Shown here in pieces: positions 11,604 through 22,937 of a DNA stretch of 64,000 bases. Made by a program: the position numbers and the translations under genes. The stretch is from NCBI GenBank assembly GCA_930367215.1, contig OV884059.1:66993393-67057392 (forward strand), read 5' to 3'. The notes under the pieces are model-generated. The model was given only the letters and a program-made list of their open reading frames with translations, did not search any database and was not told the DNA's origin. Source of the stretch: Pollenia angustigena. Lineage: Eukaryota; Arthropoda; Insecta; Diptera; Polleniidae. Each line of letters starts with the position of its first letter. The first letter of the stretch is position 1.

Positions 11604-11642
11604 GATTTTTGCAACCTCGTTTGCTCTACGGGCGCCACTGTG
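11604..11642 (-). other. Transib right end, RSS-like
   Basis: On the minus strand the end reads CACAGTG (11642-11636), a 23-bp spacer, then GCAAAAATC (11612-11604). The nonamer-like motif is identical to that of the left end, while the spacer sequences differ apart from the first five bases. Confidence 0.8.
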
Positions 11643-11647
11643 CGACG

Positions 11648-12199
11648 TTAAGATAAAAAAAAAATTAAACGCATCCAATTTATAATTTAAAATATATCTG
11701 TACAGAAGGGTAACTATTGAGGAGCCGCACAAAAGAAATGGTCCTGTTTAATGTCTAATCTGCCAGGAATTTGGCCATACTAAGGCATACTGCTACTTAC
11801 CCCCTGTTTGCGTAGTATGTGGTGAATTACATGGAACAGTTCTTTGCGACAAGTCTAAAACCGACCCCCACGTAAAAAAAATGTAGCAACTGTGGCGGTA
11901 ATCACACTGCCAATTATAGAGGATGCCCTGTATATACTATCGTCAAGCAGTCGGTCGGACCGAAAACTAATCCCCCTCAAATGCAGGTAACAAATCAGGT
12001 AAACACTAATGACATTCAGGCTCCTCAGCCTAGAACAACAGAACCTCTTACGCTAACGTCTAATTTAAGTCGTTTAGAAAAAACCATGGAAACATTAGTG
12101 CAAACAGTAAATAATTTTACGAACACAATGGGTAATATGATGCAGGAAATTTTTAAAATGCAATCGATGTTATTGCAAGCTGTACTTAACAAACCATGA
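11648..12199 (+). pseudogene. Jockey ORF1, zinc-knuckle C-terminus
   Basis: After the Transib the gag frame resumes. Near 11735 it reads TIEEPHKRNGPV, then CLICQEFGHTKAYC (CX2CX4HX4C), CVVCGELH and, after a frameshift at an A run near 11880, CSNCGGNHTANYRGC. This gives the three CCHC knuckles normal for Jockey ORF1. The final open frame, 11981-12199, is a coiled-coil-like tail. Its TGA overlaps the ORF2 ATG as ATGA at 12196-12199. Confidence 0.8.
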
Positions 12200-14880
12200 A
12201 CTGTTTAAAAATTTGTTTTTGGAACGCAAACGGAATCCGCCAACATAAAAATTAATTAGAATATTTTCTTAAAAATAAACAAATTGATGTCATGATGATT
12301 TCTGAAACTCACTTGACCTCAAGAAATACGTTTAAAATCAATGGTTATATACTATATGATACCAAGGACCCTCGAGATAGAGCTTGTGAAGGTTCTGCCA
12401 TTTTAATAAAAACCCGAGTCAAACACAACCTAATGTGTGATCATCGTGAAGATTATCTCCAATTTCATCGTTATACTCCCCGCCTAGATTTTCAATATCA
12501 GAAAGCCAATATTATAAATATTTTAAATCTTTAGGACCGTGTTTCCTAGCCGCTGGCGATTATAACGCTTAACATATCTTCTGGGGGTCACGACTTATAA
12601 CACCAAAGGGTCGTGTTTTATTCAACACAATTTCTAAAATGGATTTAAACGTGGTAGCGAGCGGACAACCAACATATTGGCCTACTGATCTTCAAAAAAT
12701 TCCAGATGTCATCGATTTCGGCGTGGTTAAAAACATCCCCATAGAAACGATTTATGTTGAAGCTTCTCTAGAATTATCTTCCGACCACACACCTACAATT
12801 GTTACTATAATGAACCCCAATAGAATTGTACCTCCGACTGGTTACTTAGCGACGACAGCTACGCAAATTAATTGGTTAAAATATAAAAAATATCTCAGTA
12901 GCCATTGCACAGAAAATATTCCGCTCAGTACACCGGAGTATGTAGATCGCTCTATTGACAATTTTGACAGTTTTCTGAAACTAGCTGTTCAACATTCCAA
13001 TATTGCCCCCAAAAAAACAAGAACTATTAAAATATATTCCACAGATGTCGAGCATCTTTTGTCTGAAAAAAGGAGGGCTCGAAGAGAGTGGCAAATGCAC
13101 AGATCCCCTCAACATAAGAACTTACTAAAAGTGTGTTCAAAAAGACTAAGAAAGTTATTGCAGACTCAGAAAACGGCTTCTCTGGAAAAATATCTTAAGG
13201 AACTTGATGCAACCCCAGAATGAGACTACTCATTATGGCATACAGCTAGAAATCTCAAAAGGCCAGTTGTCTCTAAACCACCATTAAGAAACTTGAATGA
13301 AGGTTGGGCAAGAAATTATGTTGAAAAAGGAAATCTGTTTGTCAATCATTTAAAAAACGTATTTACCCCAAATATATCTCACGATATTGCGGTCGAGCTA
13401 CCACCTGTTGCAGCTAGAGCAGCTGTTCCCCTAAGATTTGAGTTAAGAGAAATCGAAAAGGCTGATTTAAACCCCAAGAAGGCTCCTGGTTTTGATAAGA
13501 TCAGCAACAAAATGCTTTTGGAGCTACCCAGCACAGCAAAGAAAATTATTCTTTTAATTTTTAATGCTATTTTACGGTTTGAATGCTATCCTCAAAAGTG
13601 GAAGGTCTCCTTAGTCACCATGATACCTAAACCTGGAAAGGATCAGACAAAAGTTGAGTCATATAGGCCTATAAGCTTACTTTCTAATATATCAAAGCTG
13701 TTTGAGAAGCTGTTAGCGTCAAAATTAACCCCAATTTTAAATGAAAATAGATGTATTCCTAACCACCAATTCGGCTTTAGAAGAGAACACAGCACAATTG
13801 AGCAAACCCATCGTATAGTAAACGCAATTAGAAAAGCCTTTGAAGAAAACAAATATTGTTCCGCTCTCTTCATCGATGTTTCTCAAGCTTTTGATAAAGT
13901 CTGGCATGAAGGCTTATTATATAAATTGAAGCTAAACTTACTAGTAAACACACACAAGCTGTTAGAAAGCTACTTAGTCGGTCAAAAGTTTATTGTTAAA
14001 GAAGGTGATTATTTAAGCTCTCCTCAGCAAATTGACGCTGGAGTCCCTCAGGGAAGCATCCTGGGCCCACTTTTATACTTAATATATACCTCGGATATGT
14101 CAACAAACAACTACACCCAAACTTCAACATTTGCTGATCATACAGCTTCTCTGAGCGTGCACGAAAACCGTTAAGAAGCATCTCGATACCTACAGGATTA
14201 TATATTTCAACTCGAACTATGGTTACAGCAATGGAGGATAAAGGCCAATGAGCAAAAATGCGTACATATAACATTCACCTTGCGTCGGGAATCATGCCCC
14301 CTATTAAAATCAATAATCAAATAATAACTCAAAATTCGCATGTAAAATAACTTGGTATTCATCTAGATCGCCGTTTAACGTGGAAAAGCCATAGAGAGGC
14401 AAAATTAACTCAAATGAAACTAAAAGCCATCCAAATTCATTGGCTTATTGGAAGAAACTCTGTCCTTAGTCTCGACTGCAAACTTTTTTCTTTTTTACAA
14501 CTCCACCTTAAAGCCAATCTGGTGCTATGGTATTCAGTTATGGGGCACTGCCTCGGCCTCTAATATCGAAAAAATTCAAAGGCGCCAAAACAAACTACTT
14601 CGAATAATCATAGCTGCCCCTTGGTATGTTAAAAACTCAAATATTCACAAGGATCCCAATGTTCCATTAGTTAAAACTATGATTACGAAATATGCAGTAA
14701 AATACTTAAAAAGGCTCGAATTGCATCCGAACCCACTAACACGAAATATTTTACATGAAAGCGGCCATACTCGCTTAAGAAGAACAGACACTGCAGCACT
14801 TATCCAATTAGATGATGATAAACACCTATAAAAGTGAACATAACCCGTGATGAACAAAATTTTTGTCTGGTACTGGCAGG
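12196..14880 (+). pseudogene. Jockey ORF2: endonuclease and reverse transcriptase
   Basis: The frame opens with NCLKICFWNANGIRQH, then ISETHLT, a decayed GDYNA block (a stop replaces the Lys/Gln after NA), SRL.TPKGR and SSDHTP: the AP endonuclease motifs in order. Reverse transcriptase follows in 13293-14174 with PKKAPGFDKI, SYRPISLLSNISKLFEK, HQFGFRREHST, LFIDVSQAFDKVWH and GVPQGSILGPLLY. The catalytic FADD box reads FADH, so the second Asp is lost. The C-terminal region continues to 14831 with stops. There is no RNase H. The 3' untranslated part is short. Confidence 0.88.
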
Positions 14881-14970
14881 ACATAAAATAACGTATAAGG
14901 TTAAGATTTGATTAATTATTGTTAGTTCATATTTAATATAAGAAGATTCAATAAATAAATAATGAAAAAA

Positions 14971-16608
14971 ATATATATATATATATATAGTCCACCATTT
15001 CTTGCTATTGAAATTCAGCAAGACCGTCCCACAAATGGCTGAGATATGACCAAAAAAACACGACTGCCCCTAATTTTTCCCAAAAATCCCTTGTTGTTGT
15101 ATTTTTATTACTTTTTTCTGTATATCTGGAGAACGGCAAGAACCCAAGTTTCCAAGTTAGGTACAAACATTTAGTTTATAAATACACACCATCCCACAAA
15201 ATGTAGCCGGGATTGGAGAAGAGGGCGTGGTACCTCCCATACAAAAAGTATTAAAAATTGTATAAAAACCTGAATTTTTTGACTGTAATATGACCTATGG
15301 TTACGCCTTATATATCAAAAGATCGGAATAGAAAGTATTTTCTGAAAAACTCGGGAAAATCGATCAGCTATGAAAAAGTTATGACCAAAATATTAATTTT
15401 TTTTTGAAAAATATCAATTTTCTGGAACCATAGATCTTCCCGAGTCCAAGCTTTATAACCAAAATAACTGCCAAATTTCTTTATTAACACGTCGGTATAT
15501 AAATCTGTCAAATCGGCTAAGAAATAGCAGAGTTATGATAAGTTTGTTTTTATACCCTTCACCGAAGGTCCTCCACCCTATAAAGTATATATGTATATTC
15601 TGGGTCCTTATGAAAAGCGAAGTTCAAATTCGGTTGTCGTCTTTTCTTCCCCCCCGCCCCTTCACATATACTAGCATAATGCCCAATATGATTTTCGTTA
15701 TCACCCTTCTTTATTATTTCATCTATTTAACGAAATAATTTTAACAAATAGAAACTAGGAATTTTTGTGTTTTTTTGCTACTTAAAAACTCGCCAAAAGA
15801 GGTTATTTTATTTTTTAAGATGTCGGTATAAAAATGTGTCAAATCGGTTACAAATATACATGTATAAGTATATATGTACATAAATTTAGATAAATATATA
15901 AACTTTTGTTCTTTGCAAACCATGGTGAAGGGTATATAAGATTTGTCATAGCCGAATATAGCACATTTACTTGTTTAATTTACTGTTTTTTCTTAATTTA
16001 TTTTAGTTTTAAAAACTTTAAAATTTGTATATGTGAAGGGAAAAAGAAATAAATGAGAAATTCAGCGATGATTAAGGCAAAACGTGTTGCATTTTTGATT
16101 GAATACAATGTGGCATCATAAAAATTCAGAGTTGATTTATTAAAAGTTGGCAGATGGAGAAAAGTTCGTTATGAATTAACTCTGTGCCAACAAGCTGCTA
16201 AGCTTAATCGGCATTCTAGTTTGCAGCTCGTTGTACGTAGTGTACAAACTGTGGCAAATTTTTTGTTATGAATACGGCTGTCAGTGTGTAAGGCTGATCG
16301 TTACATCCAACAATTTAAATATGCGCTGAATAATGCACTTTATGTGTCAAAAATGTATTGCTTCAAAGTGGGAACTCGCCATATAAAATGCATTCCGTAA
16401 GCGCAATGGTAAGCGAAACGTTTATGTTTTTCCCTTACAAACCTGCTTCGTTGGGTATAGCCATTGGTTCGACTGGGGAGTTATTGATAATTACATTGGC
16501 TTCCACGCTGTTGTTCCCGAGCTTATTCAATAGACAGATGAGATGATAAGAAAAAAATTGTCAAAAAAGAACTATGTATATGACAATCGGGATCAGACAC
16601 TTTAAATA
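14971..16608. other. Non-coding; includes one dispersed repeat
   Basis: Apart from the TTTATACCC repeat copy at about 15548-15975, I see no gene. A (TA)n run follows the LINE tail. The part from 15000 to 15530 resembles an internal portion of the same repeat class (GGTCCTT, TATGACC sentences). No function can be assigned. Confidence 0.45.
15548..15975 (+). repeat. TTTATACCC dispersed repeat copy
   Basis: It begins TTTTTATACCCTTCACC, with CCTATAAAGTATATATG and ATTCTGGGTCCTTATG. It ends with GGTGAAGGGTATATAAG and GCCGAATATAGCACATTTACTTGTT, the two ends expected of this family. It is non-coding. Confidence 0.65.
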
Positions 16609-16880
16609 TGGGCATTTCCATTTTGACGTGTCGTGATATTTGTACCATAAAATGTAAACAAATTAAATGAAGAAGTCAAATATGTAAAAAGGTTTTTTAT
16701 ATGTACAAAGTAATGAAGTAGCACTATATGTATATGTAAGATAAAAGTAAATATATGCGCTGGCGTGACGTTAAAAAAACGGAAGTTGATTTTGACTAGC
16801 ATTACAAAACTGAATAAGACTGCGAATTGAGTAAGATGTTTTGTATAAAACCTTTTTTAGTAAACTTTGGACGCATCATC
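16609..16880 (+). repeat. ATGGGCATTTCC-family element, part
   Basis: The left end ATGGGCATTTCC is followed by about 250 bp that match the reverse complement of 59826-60180: TTTTGACNTGTCGTGATATTTGTACCA, the GCGCTGGCGTGACGTT block and the GTATAAAACCTTTTTTAGTAA block. It is an old, dispersed non-coding transposon. The right end is not resolved; a GCATATGGGCAAAT near 17138 may be it. Confidence 0.5.
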
Positions 16881-17518
16881 ATCTTCATCATCATATACAT
16901 ATATTAATAGGCAAGTTGATTTCTTTTGCTCCCTTTTACGACTATACTACTCATTGGATTTTAACAAATGATACATCATTCGAAAGATTTTTTTTGGTAG
17001 AAGAGCACAACGTAGTTTATAAAAATCGGTTCAATATTTCAGCAGTTATAGGCGTTAGAAAGTTAGAAAATACTCACGTACGTGTGAGCAAAAAAAAAAA
17101 AAAAAAAAAATGTAAACAAATAACAGAAACACATTTGCATATGGGCAAATCCCAGAAACAATCCAACATCCAAAAATTTTTCAAATGAATTTTTTTTGAA
17201 CGGAGTAGTATAAGACTTGATGTTTAATTTCATTTTTATATTAAAAAATATGTATTTCAATGATCATCAATGCAATAATTTTTACCAAATCATACCCCAC
17301 TGCTGATTTTTTAATAAAATACGTGAATTTAGCATTATTTTAGGTGATTTTTGTGCTTAAAATAGCACTTAGAGCAAACTTATCAAAATATAAATTTCGT
17401 TAAAATAAAAGTTGATATTCATTAGTTAACAAATTAGTTTAAGAAATGCAATTCATAAAAATATAATTTGTTTTGTTAAAATAAATAAAATATAATAATA
17501 AAATACTACTGGAAAAAC

Positions 17519-17902
17519 TGTAGCGTGCGTCACAAAGGGTTCACGGGTTTTGTCAAAAAATCACAACATTTTTGGCTGCAAATAAGTGCGTTAAGAGTTC
17601 TCTTATACTCATCTTTCATTTAGAAATCAGATTTTGTATACCTTATCATGCAAAATTCGCTAAAAATTAGGAAAACGCACTTCAACCTTTGAAGTTACTT
17701 CCACTTTTTGTAGCGTGCGTCACAAAACTTTGTGATCAATTATTTCGCAACAAATACTTGCTAAGAAATTATGATATATGCCATTCGTAAGTACATATTA
17801 ATGTTAGTAAATACTAAATATAAGTTGAAGCTATCTCTTTTGAAAGACCAAAAACTGTGTATATTTCAATCAGAAAACGCGTGCGAATGTAGCGTTCGTC
17901 AC
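17519..17902. repeat. Three spaced GTAGCGTGCGTCAC motifs
   Basis: The 14-bp GC-rich motif occurs at 17520 and 17710 and, as GTAGCGTTCGTCAC, at 17889, spaced by 190 and 179 bp in an otherwise AT-rich stretch. The rest of the units is not obviously repeated. It could be a set of binding sites in a transposon end. Confidence 0.5.
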
Positions 17903-17949
17903 GCAGGATTTGCCCATATATGCTTTTTTGTGTTAACATACCCTGCAAA

Positions 17950-18470
17950 CAACTGAGTTAACTTTAAGCTAAGTTTAAGTTAACTTTTTTTAAGCTAGTT
18001 GTGGTTGATGCCTGGATTATTCTTAATGGAGCCAACTGACTATTTTAAGATTGGCATGTCATAAGAAGTAGTCAATTGTCCGACTCTGCATGACTTTTCA
18101 ACTAACTTAAAGTTAGCTACTTATTAGTTAGCTTAAAGCATTGGTGTCCAGCCCATACCACAATTGTGGAAATAATTCACACACATTCTTCACACGCATT
18201 CTTACGCTCTTTCATTTAGTCCACGAGAGTACACAATTCAGTCATCGATTACCAAGCGACGAGTGCACATGCGGCGGATGCTTACATACTTTTAGTATTT
18301 TTATTAAGAATATTTGTCTCTTTATTCACTAATACTAATAAAAAGCAATACAACCACAATTTAAATTTTGGACGTCACTGGCTTAAAGTGAGTTAGGTAG
18401 TAGTTAGCCAAAAGTTAGTAAGGTAGTAGTTAGCTTTTACTAACTTTATGTTAATACACCATAAGCTAAA
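17950..18470. repeat. Candidate element rich in AGTTAGC repeats
   Basis: The left boundary CCCTGCAAAC resembles the end of the element at 19213. Inside are AAGTTAAC/AGTTAGCTTAAAG motifs in both orientations (about 17957-18000, 18095-18140 and 18380-18450). No coding frame is present and the right end is unclear. Confidence 0.35.
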
Positions 18471-18564
18471 TAAGGAAAAGATTTTATATTTAATTATTCA
18501 AATCTATTTTATTTTTGTATTTTAAATATTTTTCTTTTTATTTTGAATTCAGTTATGTTAATAT

Positions 18565-19123
18565 TATTACGTTACTGCCTTTCAATAAAGTTTTTGGTTT
18601 ATTTCCTTTATAATAAGCCTCTTGAGTTCTTTATTGCACTTTAAATAAAATTAAAAAAACACAACACTTTTAAGTATAACACTTATTCATTAAGAACTTA
18701 GTCACTTTAACAACCGTACTTTACAGCTTTTATTTATTGCTCACTATGTGATCCACACACTTGAAAGTTTACGTAGAAAGCTCCAGAATGTTTCTGGTAT
18801 GTTTGAGCTTTTACTATTTGATGTTAACGACTAATACATTGGCTATGTTATGCATTTTAAACTTAACAGTTACAAAGTAATAACTAGCGACATCTATGGT
18901 ATATTAGTCGCATCACTATAGATTTTTTTAACAGACTTTTTAACATCAACTTTTTTCTAGAGCATTCTGCACATTGGGGTTGAAGTATTTATAATGATAA
19001 CAAATTTGAATAACAATGTAAACTAATTAAATTACTACAAGATAACTAGTAAATACAAGATACCCAATAAATACAACTAATTCTTAACTAATAATTACAA
19101 CAACTAAAGTTACTTTCGTAACA
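18565..19123 (-). repeat. Solo LTR, ATAT-target family
   Basis: On the minus strand it starts TGTTACGAAAGTAACTTTAG and ends GGCAGTAACGTAA(TA), and it is flanked by ATAT on both sides (18561-18564 and 19124-19127). Blocks shared with 24637-25281 include TTCAACCCCA and the AATAAAG...CACTTT tail. The 4-bp AT-rich duplication fits a Gypsy-type (Ty3) element. No internal region remains. Confidence 0.75.
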
Positions 19124-19212
19124 ATATTATAAGTATTTTTACTTCTATTTTGTATTAGAGGTCTGCACAAATGATTTGGTAGCCAAATGAATGCTGTGTG
19201 TGTATTTGATAT

Positions 19213-19638
19213 CCCTGCAAATAAAATTGGACCACCTGACCCATTTTGATAAAATGGACTACTCCATGGACTAGTCCGATGTAATGCAAGCATGGACCAT
19301 GCCATTGTTAAAAAGTGTTTGTAGTGAGACGACATGTCTTCGTTTTTTAACGACATGCTTTCGTGTTTAAACGACTTCAAAACTAATCCTCTTGAGTATA
19401 CCATGGAGTAGTTTTAAAACTACTCCTTACTGGTCCAAAGGTGGGTTATATACCATGGAGTAGTTTTAAAACTACTCCTTAGTGGTCCAAAGGTGGGTTA
19501 TATGGTCCTCTCCTAGGACATCGTAATGTTAAATAGACCAGGTTTTTTCCATACGTTTGGGTTACTTGTGGACTAGTCCTGGTCCCTTGTGGACTACTCT
19601 TTACACGCGTGTTTGGACTGGTCCTATTATTTGCAGGG
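19213..19638. mobile_element. Non-autonomous element with CCCTGCAAAT ends
   Basis: The inverted ends CCCTGCAAATAA...GGACCA bound 426 bp without coding sequence. Related, inverted sequence is at about 37380-37622 (same GTATACTCCAGAGGATTAG and CGACATG blocks). It contains a 52-bp tandem duplication with a 22-bp perfect palindrome in each copy. The flanking AT may be a 2-bp duplication. Confidence 0.6.
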
Positions 19639-19719
19639 ATGCTTATCAAATGTGTAAAAAAATGAGAGCGAGTCATTCACGCTCAATCATGTTAAATGAG
19701 AGATCAACACAACACCGTT

Positions 19720-19900
19720 CATTAAAAAGCAGTGATGCCAACTTTTTGAGAGCAAAAAGCACTTTAAAATTTAAAAAAAGCACTAAAAAGCACTATTTTG
19801 AACAAAAAAAAGCGTAAAAAAGCACTAAGCCATTTTTTAAATTTAATTAAACACAAAACTCGTTGCATTCGGCTGTGCCGAATATTATATATCTCCAAAA
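19720..19900 (-). repeat. AAAAAGCACT-rich transposon end
   Basis: The sequence GTGATGCCAACTTTTTGAG followed by several AAAAAGCACT motifs and GTTGCATTCGGCTGTGCCGAA matches, inverted, 58185-58325. It is probably one end of a hAT-like non-autonomous element. Confidence 0.45.
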
Positions 19901-20496
19901 TTTAAAATTAGGCGATGGTGTTGATGGGGACCATTTTCTTTTAAGATTAAATAATTAATATATTTACATTTGTATATAAACATTATGGTCAAAATTCGAC
20001 CATAACTTTTTTTTGTAAATATGAAGAAAACATAATTCATCTAAGTATATCGTCACCTAAAAGACGAAATAACCTATCTGCAGTTTTCAAAAGTTTACAG
20101 GAGAGGGGAAAACGTAATAACATTGGAACTATTAACGATATTGGAACGAAAATTACACATTTTGATTAAAATGAAACCAGTAATATATATCGGTTGGGAA
20201 AATTTTGCTTTTCTAATCACAGCTTATGTTCTGACACTTAGGTTTTTTTGGAATTGTAAAAATCTGAAACCAAATAACCTATCTGCAGTACTAATTAGTA
20301 TGAATAAATAAAAATTTCTTTATACACATGAATATTATAAACATTAAATAATTACAGTAGTAGTTTCTTTTACTGGTTTAAGCAAAAACAAGGACTTAAT
20401 GTTTGTTTAAATTACACTATGCAACAAAATTAAACTTTTATCGTGATTTTTTATGACTTATTTTTCTCTTTTTTTGTGCGTAACGGTCCTCTAGGT
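19901..20496. other. Non-coding AT-rich stretch
   Basis: I see no gene, inverted repeat or recognised element here, only AT-rich sequence leading into the left arm of the inverted duplication. Confidence 0.4.
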
Positions 20497-21511
20497 ACTT
20501 TTCTCACTAAAATGTTACAGACACACTTTTTTTGTAAATTGGCTAGTAATTTCCTTACGTGACAGCTTGTACTCGCCAAAAAAAAGTTACAGACACAGTT
20601 AAGTGAGAAAAACAGCTGTTTGTTTCAATTTATGGCATTTTTGTTTCATTTCACACATTTCAATCGAAATCTTTCTCGACGCGAGAGTTACAGAACATGG
20701 GTACAGATAATTAAAAATTTATTGTTAAGCCTTAAGTTATACTTTAGTTTATGATGAACTAGCTGACACGGCAAACTTTGTTTTGCCATATCATGAAGCG
20801 ATTTATCCTTTATGTCAACAGCTGAAATATTTTACTTACGTCAACAGCAAGCATACCCGGGTGTAAAAGCACATATTGTTGCTATTATTTTTTCGTTTTA
20901 TTTGTATATTATATATTTGCGTATATTTTCTTATATTAAATTGTTTTTATGCATGAATACTTTAAATAACGGATATTTTATCAAAGACACAAGCATTTTT
21001 CCTTTGTTTTTTATTTATGAATATTTACAATAAGTGACTTTTTAGCAAAAACTTGTTAGTTGCTCGTCGTAGGAATGAAAAATTACCACATCCATGGTCT
21101 GATTTGTCCAATTTAATTCAAACATCAGAATATTGTTACGAAAGTAACTTTAGTCTTGTATTGATTAGTTATTAAGTTATTTTTTTAGTTTAAATTGTTA
21201 TTGTATAAGTTCTGCACACTTCTACTGTAAAAATCTATGTACAGATGTTATGTTAAAAATGTTGTACTTCAACCCCACTGTAAATACAAGAATGTTCGTT
21301 ATTGTAACGCCTAAAAGTATGCCTTAGTTTATGATGCCTAATAACTCAATTAATTCAGCCATATAGATAGTAACTAGCTGAATAAGTTTAATTAACAAAA
21401 TAGCCGTTATGAGGCGAACTTTTTAGACGTTACTAGTATCATCTACACGTCTGGGCGAGAATATAAATAGAATCGCAAGAGATGATTCAAAGTTCAGACT
21501 TTGCCAATAAC
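20497..21511 (+). repeat. Left arm of a 1-kb inverted duplication
   Basis: From ACTTTTCTCAC to GACTTTGCCAAT this arm matches the reverse complement of 22938-23956 with scattered mismatches (roughly 95% by eye). It contains an unassigned segment (20497-20758), a Helitron 3' end (from 20759) and the first part of an LTR (from 21134). The spacer between the arms is about 1.4 kb. Confidence 0.85.
20759..21050 (-). mobile_element. Helitron 3' end fragment
   Basis: On the minus strand it ends GGCAAA-ACAAAG-TTTGCC followed by GTGTCAGCTAG and then T: a short hairpin just before a CTAG terminus, as in Helitrons. The same terminus ends the complete Helitron at 41951. The 5' end is not found here. Confidence 0.65.
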
Positions 21512-21718
21512 GCATCACGCGGAGAAAATTACAAACATTGTAGTGAGTTGTGAGTAAAAGCTGTAAATAACGGTTGTTAAAGTGGCTAAGTTCTAAATAA
21601 AGCTGTGTAAGTAATAAATAAGTGTTATAAATTAAAGTGTTGTGTTTATTTAATTTTATTAAAGTGCAATAAAGAACTCAAGAGGTTTATTATAAAGAAA
21701 AAACCCGAAAACGTTATC
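21134..21718 (+). repeat. LTR, ATAT-target family, 3' end missing
   Basis: It starts TGTTACGAAAGTAACTTTAG after AATAT and follows the 24637-25281 LTR closely through the AATAAAG region, ending abruptly near AAAACGTTATCG, about 20 bp before the expected CA end. Its first 378 bp belong to the inverted duplication. Confidence 0.7.
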
Positions 21719-21819
21719 GTGAACCATTGCACAGCCGTGGTGGGTTTAAATTCCGAAGTAAAATAACCGGAGAAAAAAATTTGTCAAAAATATACATAAA
21801 ATTTTTCCATTGAATTAAC

Positions 21820-22420
21820 CGATAATTAATTTAGAAGGTAAAGGATGCGAGTACTGCTTCTACCGTTTTTGCTGCAATTTACGCCGAAAATGTTTAAATT
21901 TATAGCTTTTAGTTCCTTCAAGACTTGAAACTATCATCGGATAATTAATTATGAAGACATGGGTAGAGGGAGCTTTTACTCGTTTTGCCTTATTTTACGC
22001 CCTTAATGTTGGAATTTCCAAAAAATGTATATCTTAAAGTTCCTTTAGATGTTAGATGCCAAATTTTAAGAAAATGGGTTTAGAAGATATAGGGAGGGGG
22101 AGCTTTTAACCCTCTTTCAATATTAAACGCCTAAAATAAAAAAGCTTTAACCCGTTTGCCCTATTTTACGACCTCTAGCGATATGAAATATAATTTACCT
22201 TTACCTATTCCGAATGTCATTGTACACATAAGATAAGACAATAAAAAATCAAAATATGGCAAATGGAGGGCATTTTGTTGATATTTGTATGGGAATATAT
22301 AGGAAAATCCTAATTTCGTGCAAACTTCACAAAACCATTTGCAGACTGTCCCCAACGTACCCTTAACTTTGGTTAAAATCGGTCGATCCGTTTTCGAAGT
22401 CAGTGGTGACATCAAACTCT
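21820..22420 (-). mobile_element. Helitron-derived interior
   Basis: On the minus strand it carries CAAATATCAACAAAATGCCCTCCA, a GATCGACCGATTTT-like sentence, TTTCATATCGCTAGAGG and repeated GGGGGAGCTTTTA blocks. All of these occur in the same order in the Helitron at 41024-41951. It is non-coding, and its ends are lost. Confidence 0.6.
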
Positions 22421-22785
22421 ACCTTGTTATTATTATTATTTGTTAAAAAAATTAAAATTTAAAAAAAAATAATTTTTTTAAGTTTTTGAAACATTTATAT
22501 TTCTTATTTCTAAAAAGGGACTGTTTTAAATTATTTTAGTTTCCAAGCTGGTTTCTAACTTATTATTAGTGATTTTCTTTAGGTGGTGTTTATATTAAAA
22601 AGAAAACATTTTAACGAGTTCAATAATTACATTTTGTGTCTTTCAAATAATTTTAGAGTTCCTATTTTATGCGCTGTGATTTAAATTCTAACGTTTCATG
22701 TTAATATACTAACTTATTTACTACATAACGGTAACGTTTTTGGCTGTAGTGTCAATCACAATTTATTTTACTAGTAAATATTTTT

Positions 22786-22937
22786 AATATTTTTTAATTA
22801 GGCTTAAGTTCATGAAAAATTTAATTTTTATTAAATTATTTTTGTGAAGAAAGGAATTTTACAACATGAAAATTAATTAAAATTGTTATTGATAATCTTT
22901 CATTCTTGACGTGGCTCGGGCTCGAACCCTGGCGAAT
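22786..22937 (-). repeat. Truncated SINE-like copy
   Basis: It shares the tail block (GGCTTAAGTTCATGAAA...GATAATCTTTCATTCTTGACGTGGCT) with 28200-28340 and carries the B-box-like GGGTTCGAGCCC on the minus strand. It is cut off at 22938 by the right arm of the inverted duplication. Confidence 0.6.

Larger units (their letters stand above)
8736..11642 (-). mobile_element. Transib DNA transposon
   Basis: The 2907-bp element lies between exact CGACG direct repeats (8731-8735 and 11643-11647), matching the 5-bp CGNCG target duplications known for Transib. Both ends start CACAGTGGCGCC. Removing it with one CGACG restores an uninterrupted Jockey gag frame (EPGDVK), so the insertion event is clear. 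It encodes one transposase frame on the minus strand, now broken. Transib transposases are the closest transposon relatives of the RAG1 recombinase core. Confidence 0.92.
7834..14970 (+). mobile_element. Jockey-clade LINE split by a Transib
   Basis: Two overlapping reading frames are present: a gag-like ORF1 with CCHC knuckles, and ORF2 with an AP endonuclease followed by reverse transcriptase, without RNase H. This is the Jockey arrangement. ORF1 is interrupted by a 2.9-kb Transib at 8736-11642. The 3' end is set at the AATAAATAAATAATGAAAAAA tract near 14970. The 5' end upstream of the ATG at 7834 is not defined. Several stops and frameshifts make this copy dead. Confidence 0.85.

Noticed and set aside
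16841..17188. 115-codon frame with a Lys run
   Set aside because: The Lys run is an A tract and the rest is a dispersed repeat; no protein features.
22900..22937. Possible tRNA gene (B-box GGTTCGAGCCC)
   Set aside because: No cloverleaf can be drawn, and the block recurs with the same flanks at 28320, 28880 and 52150; it is a SINE promoter.
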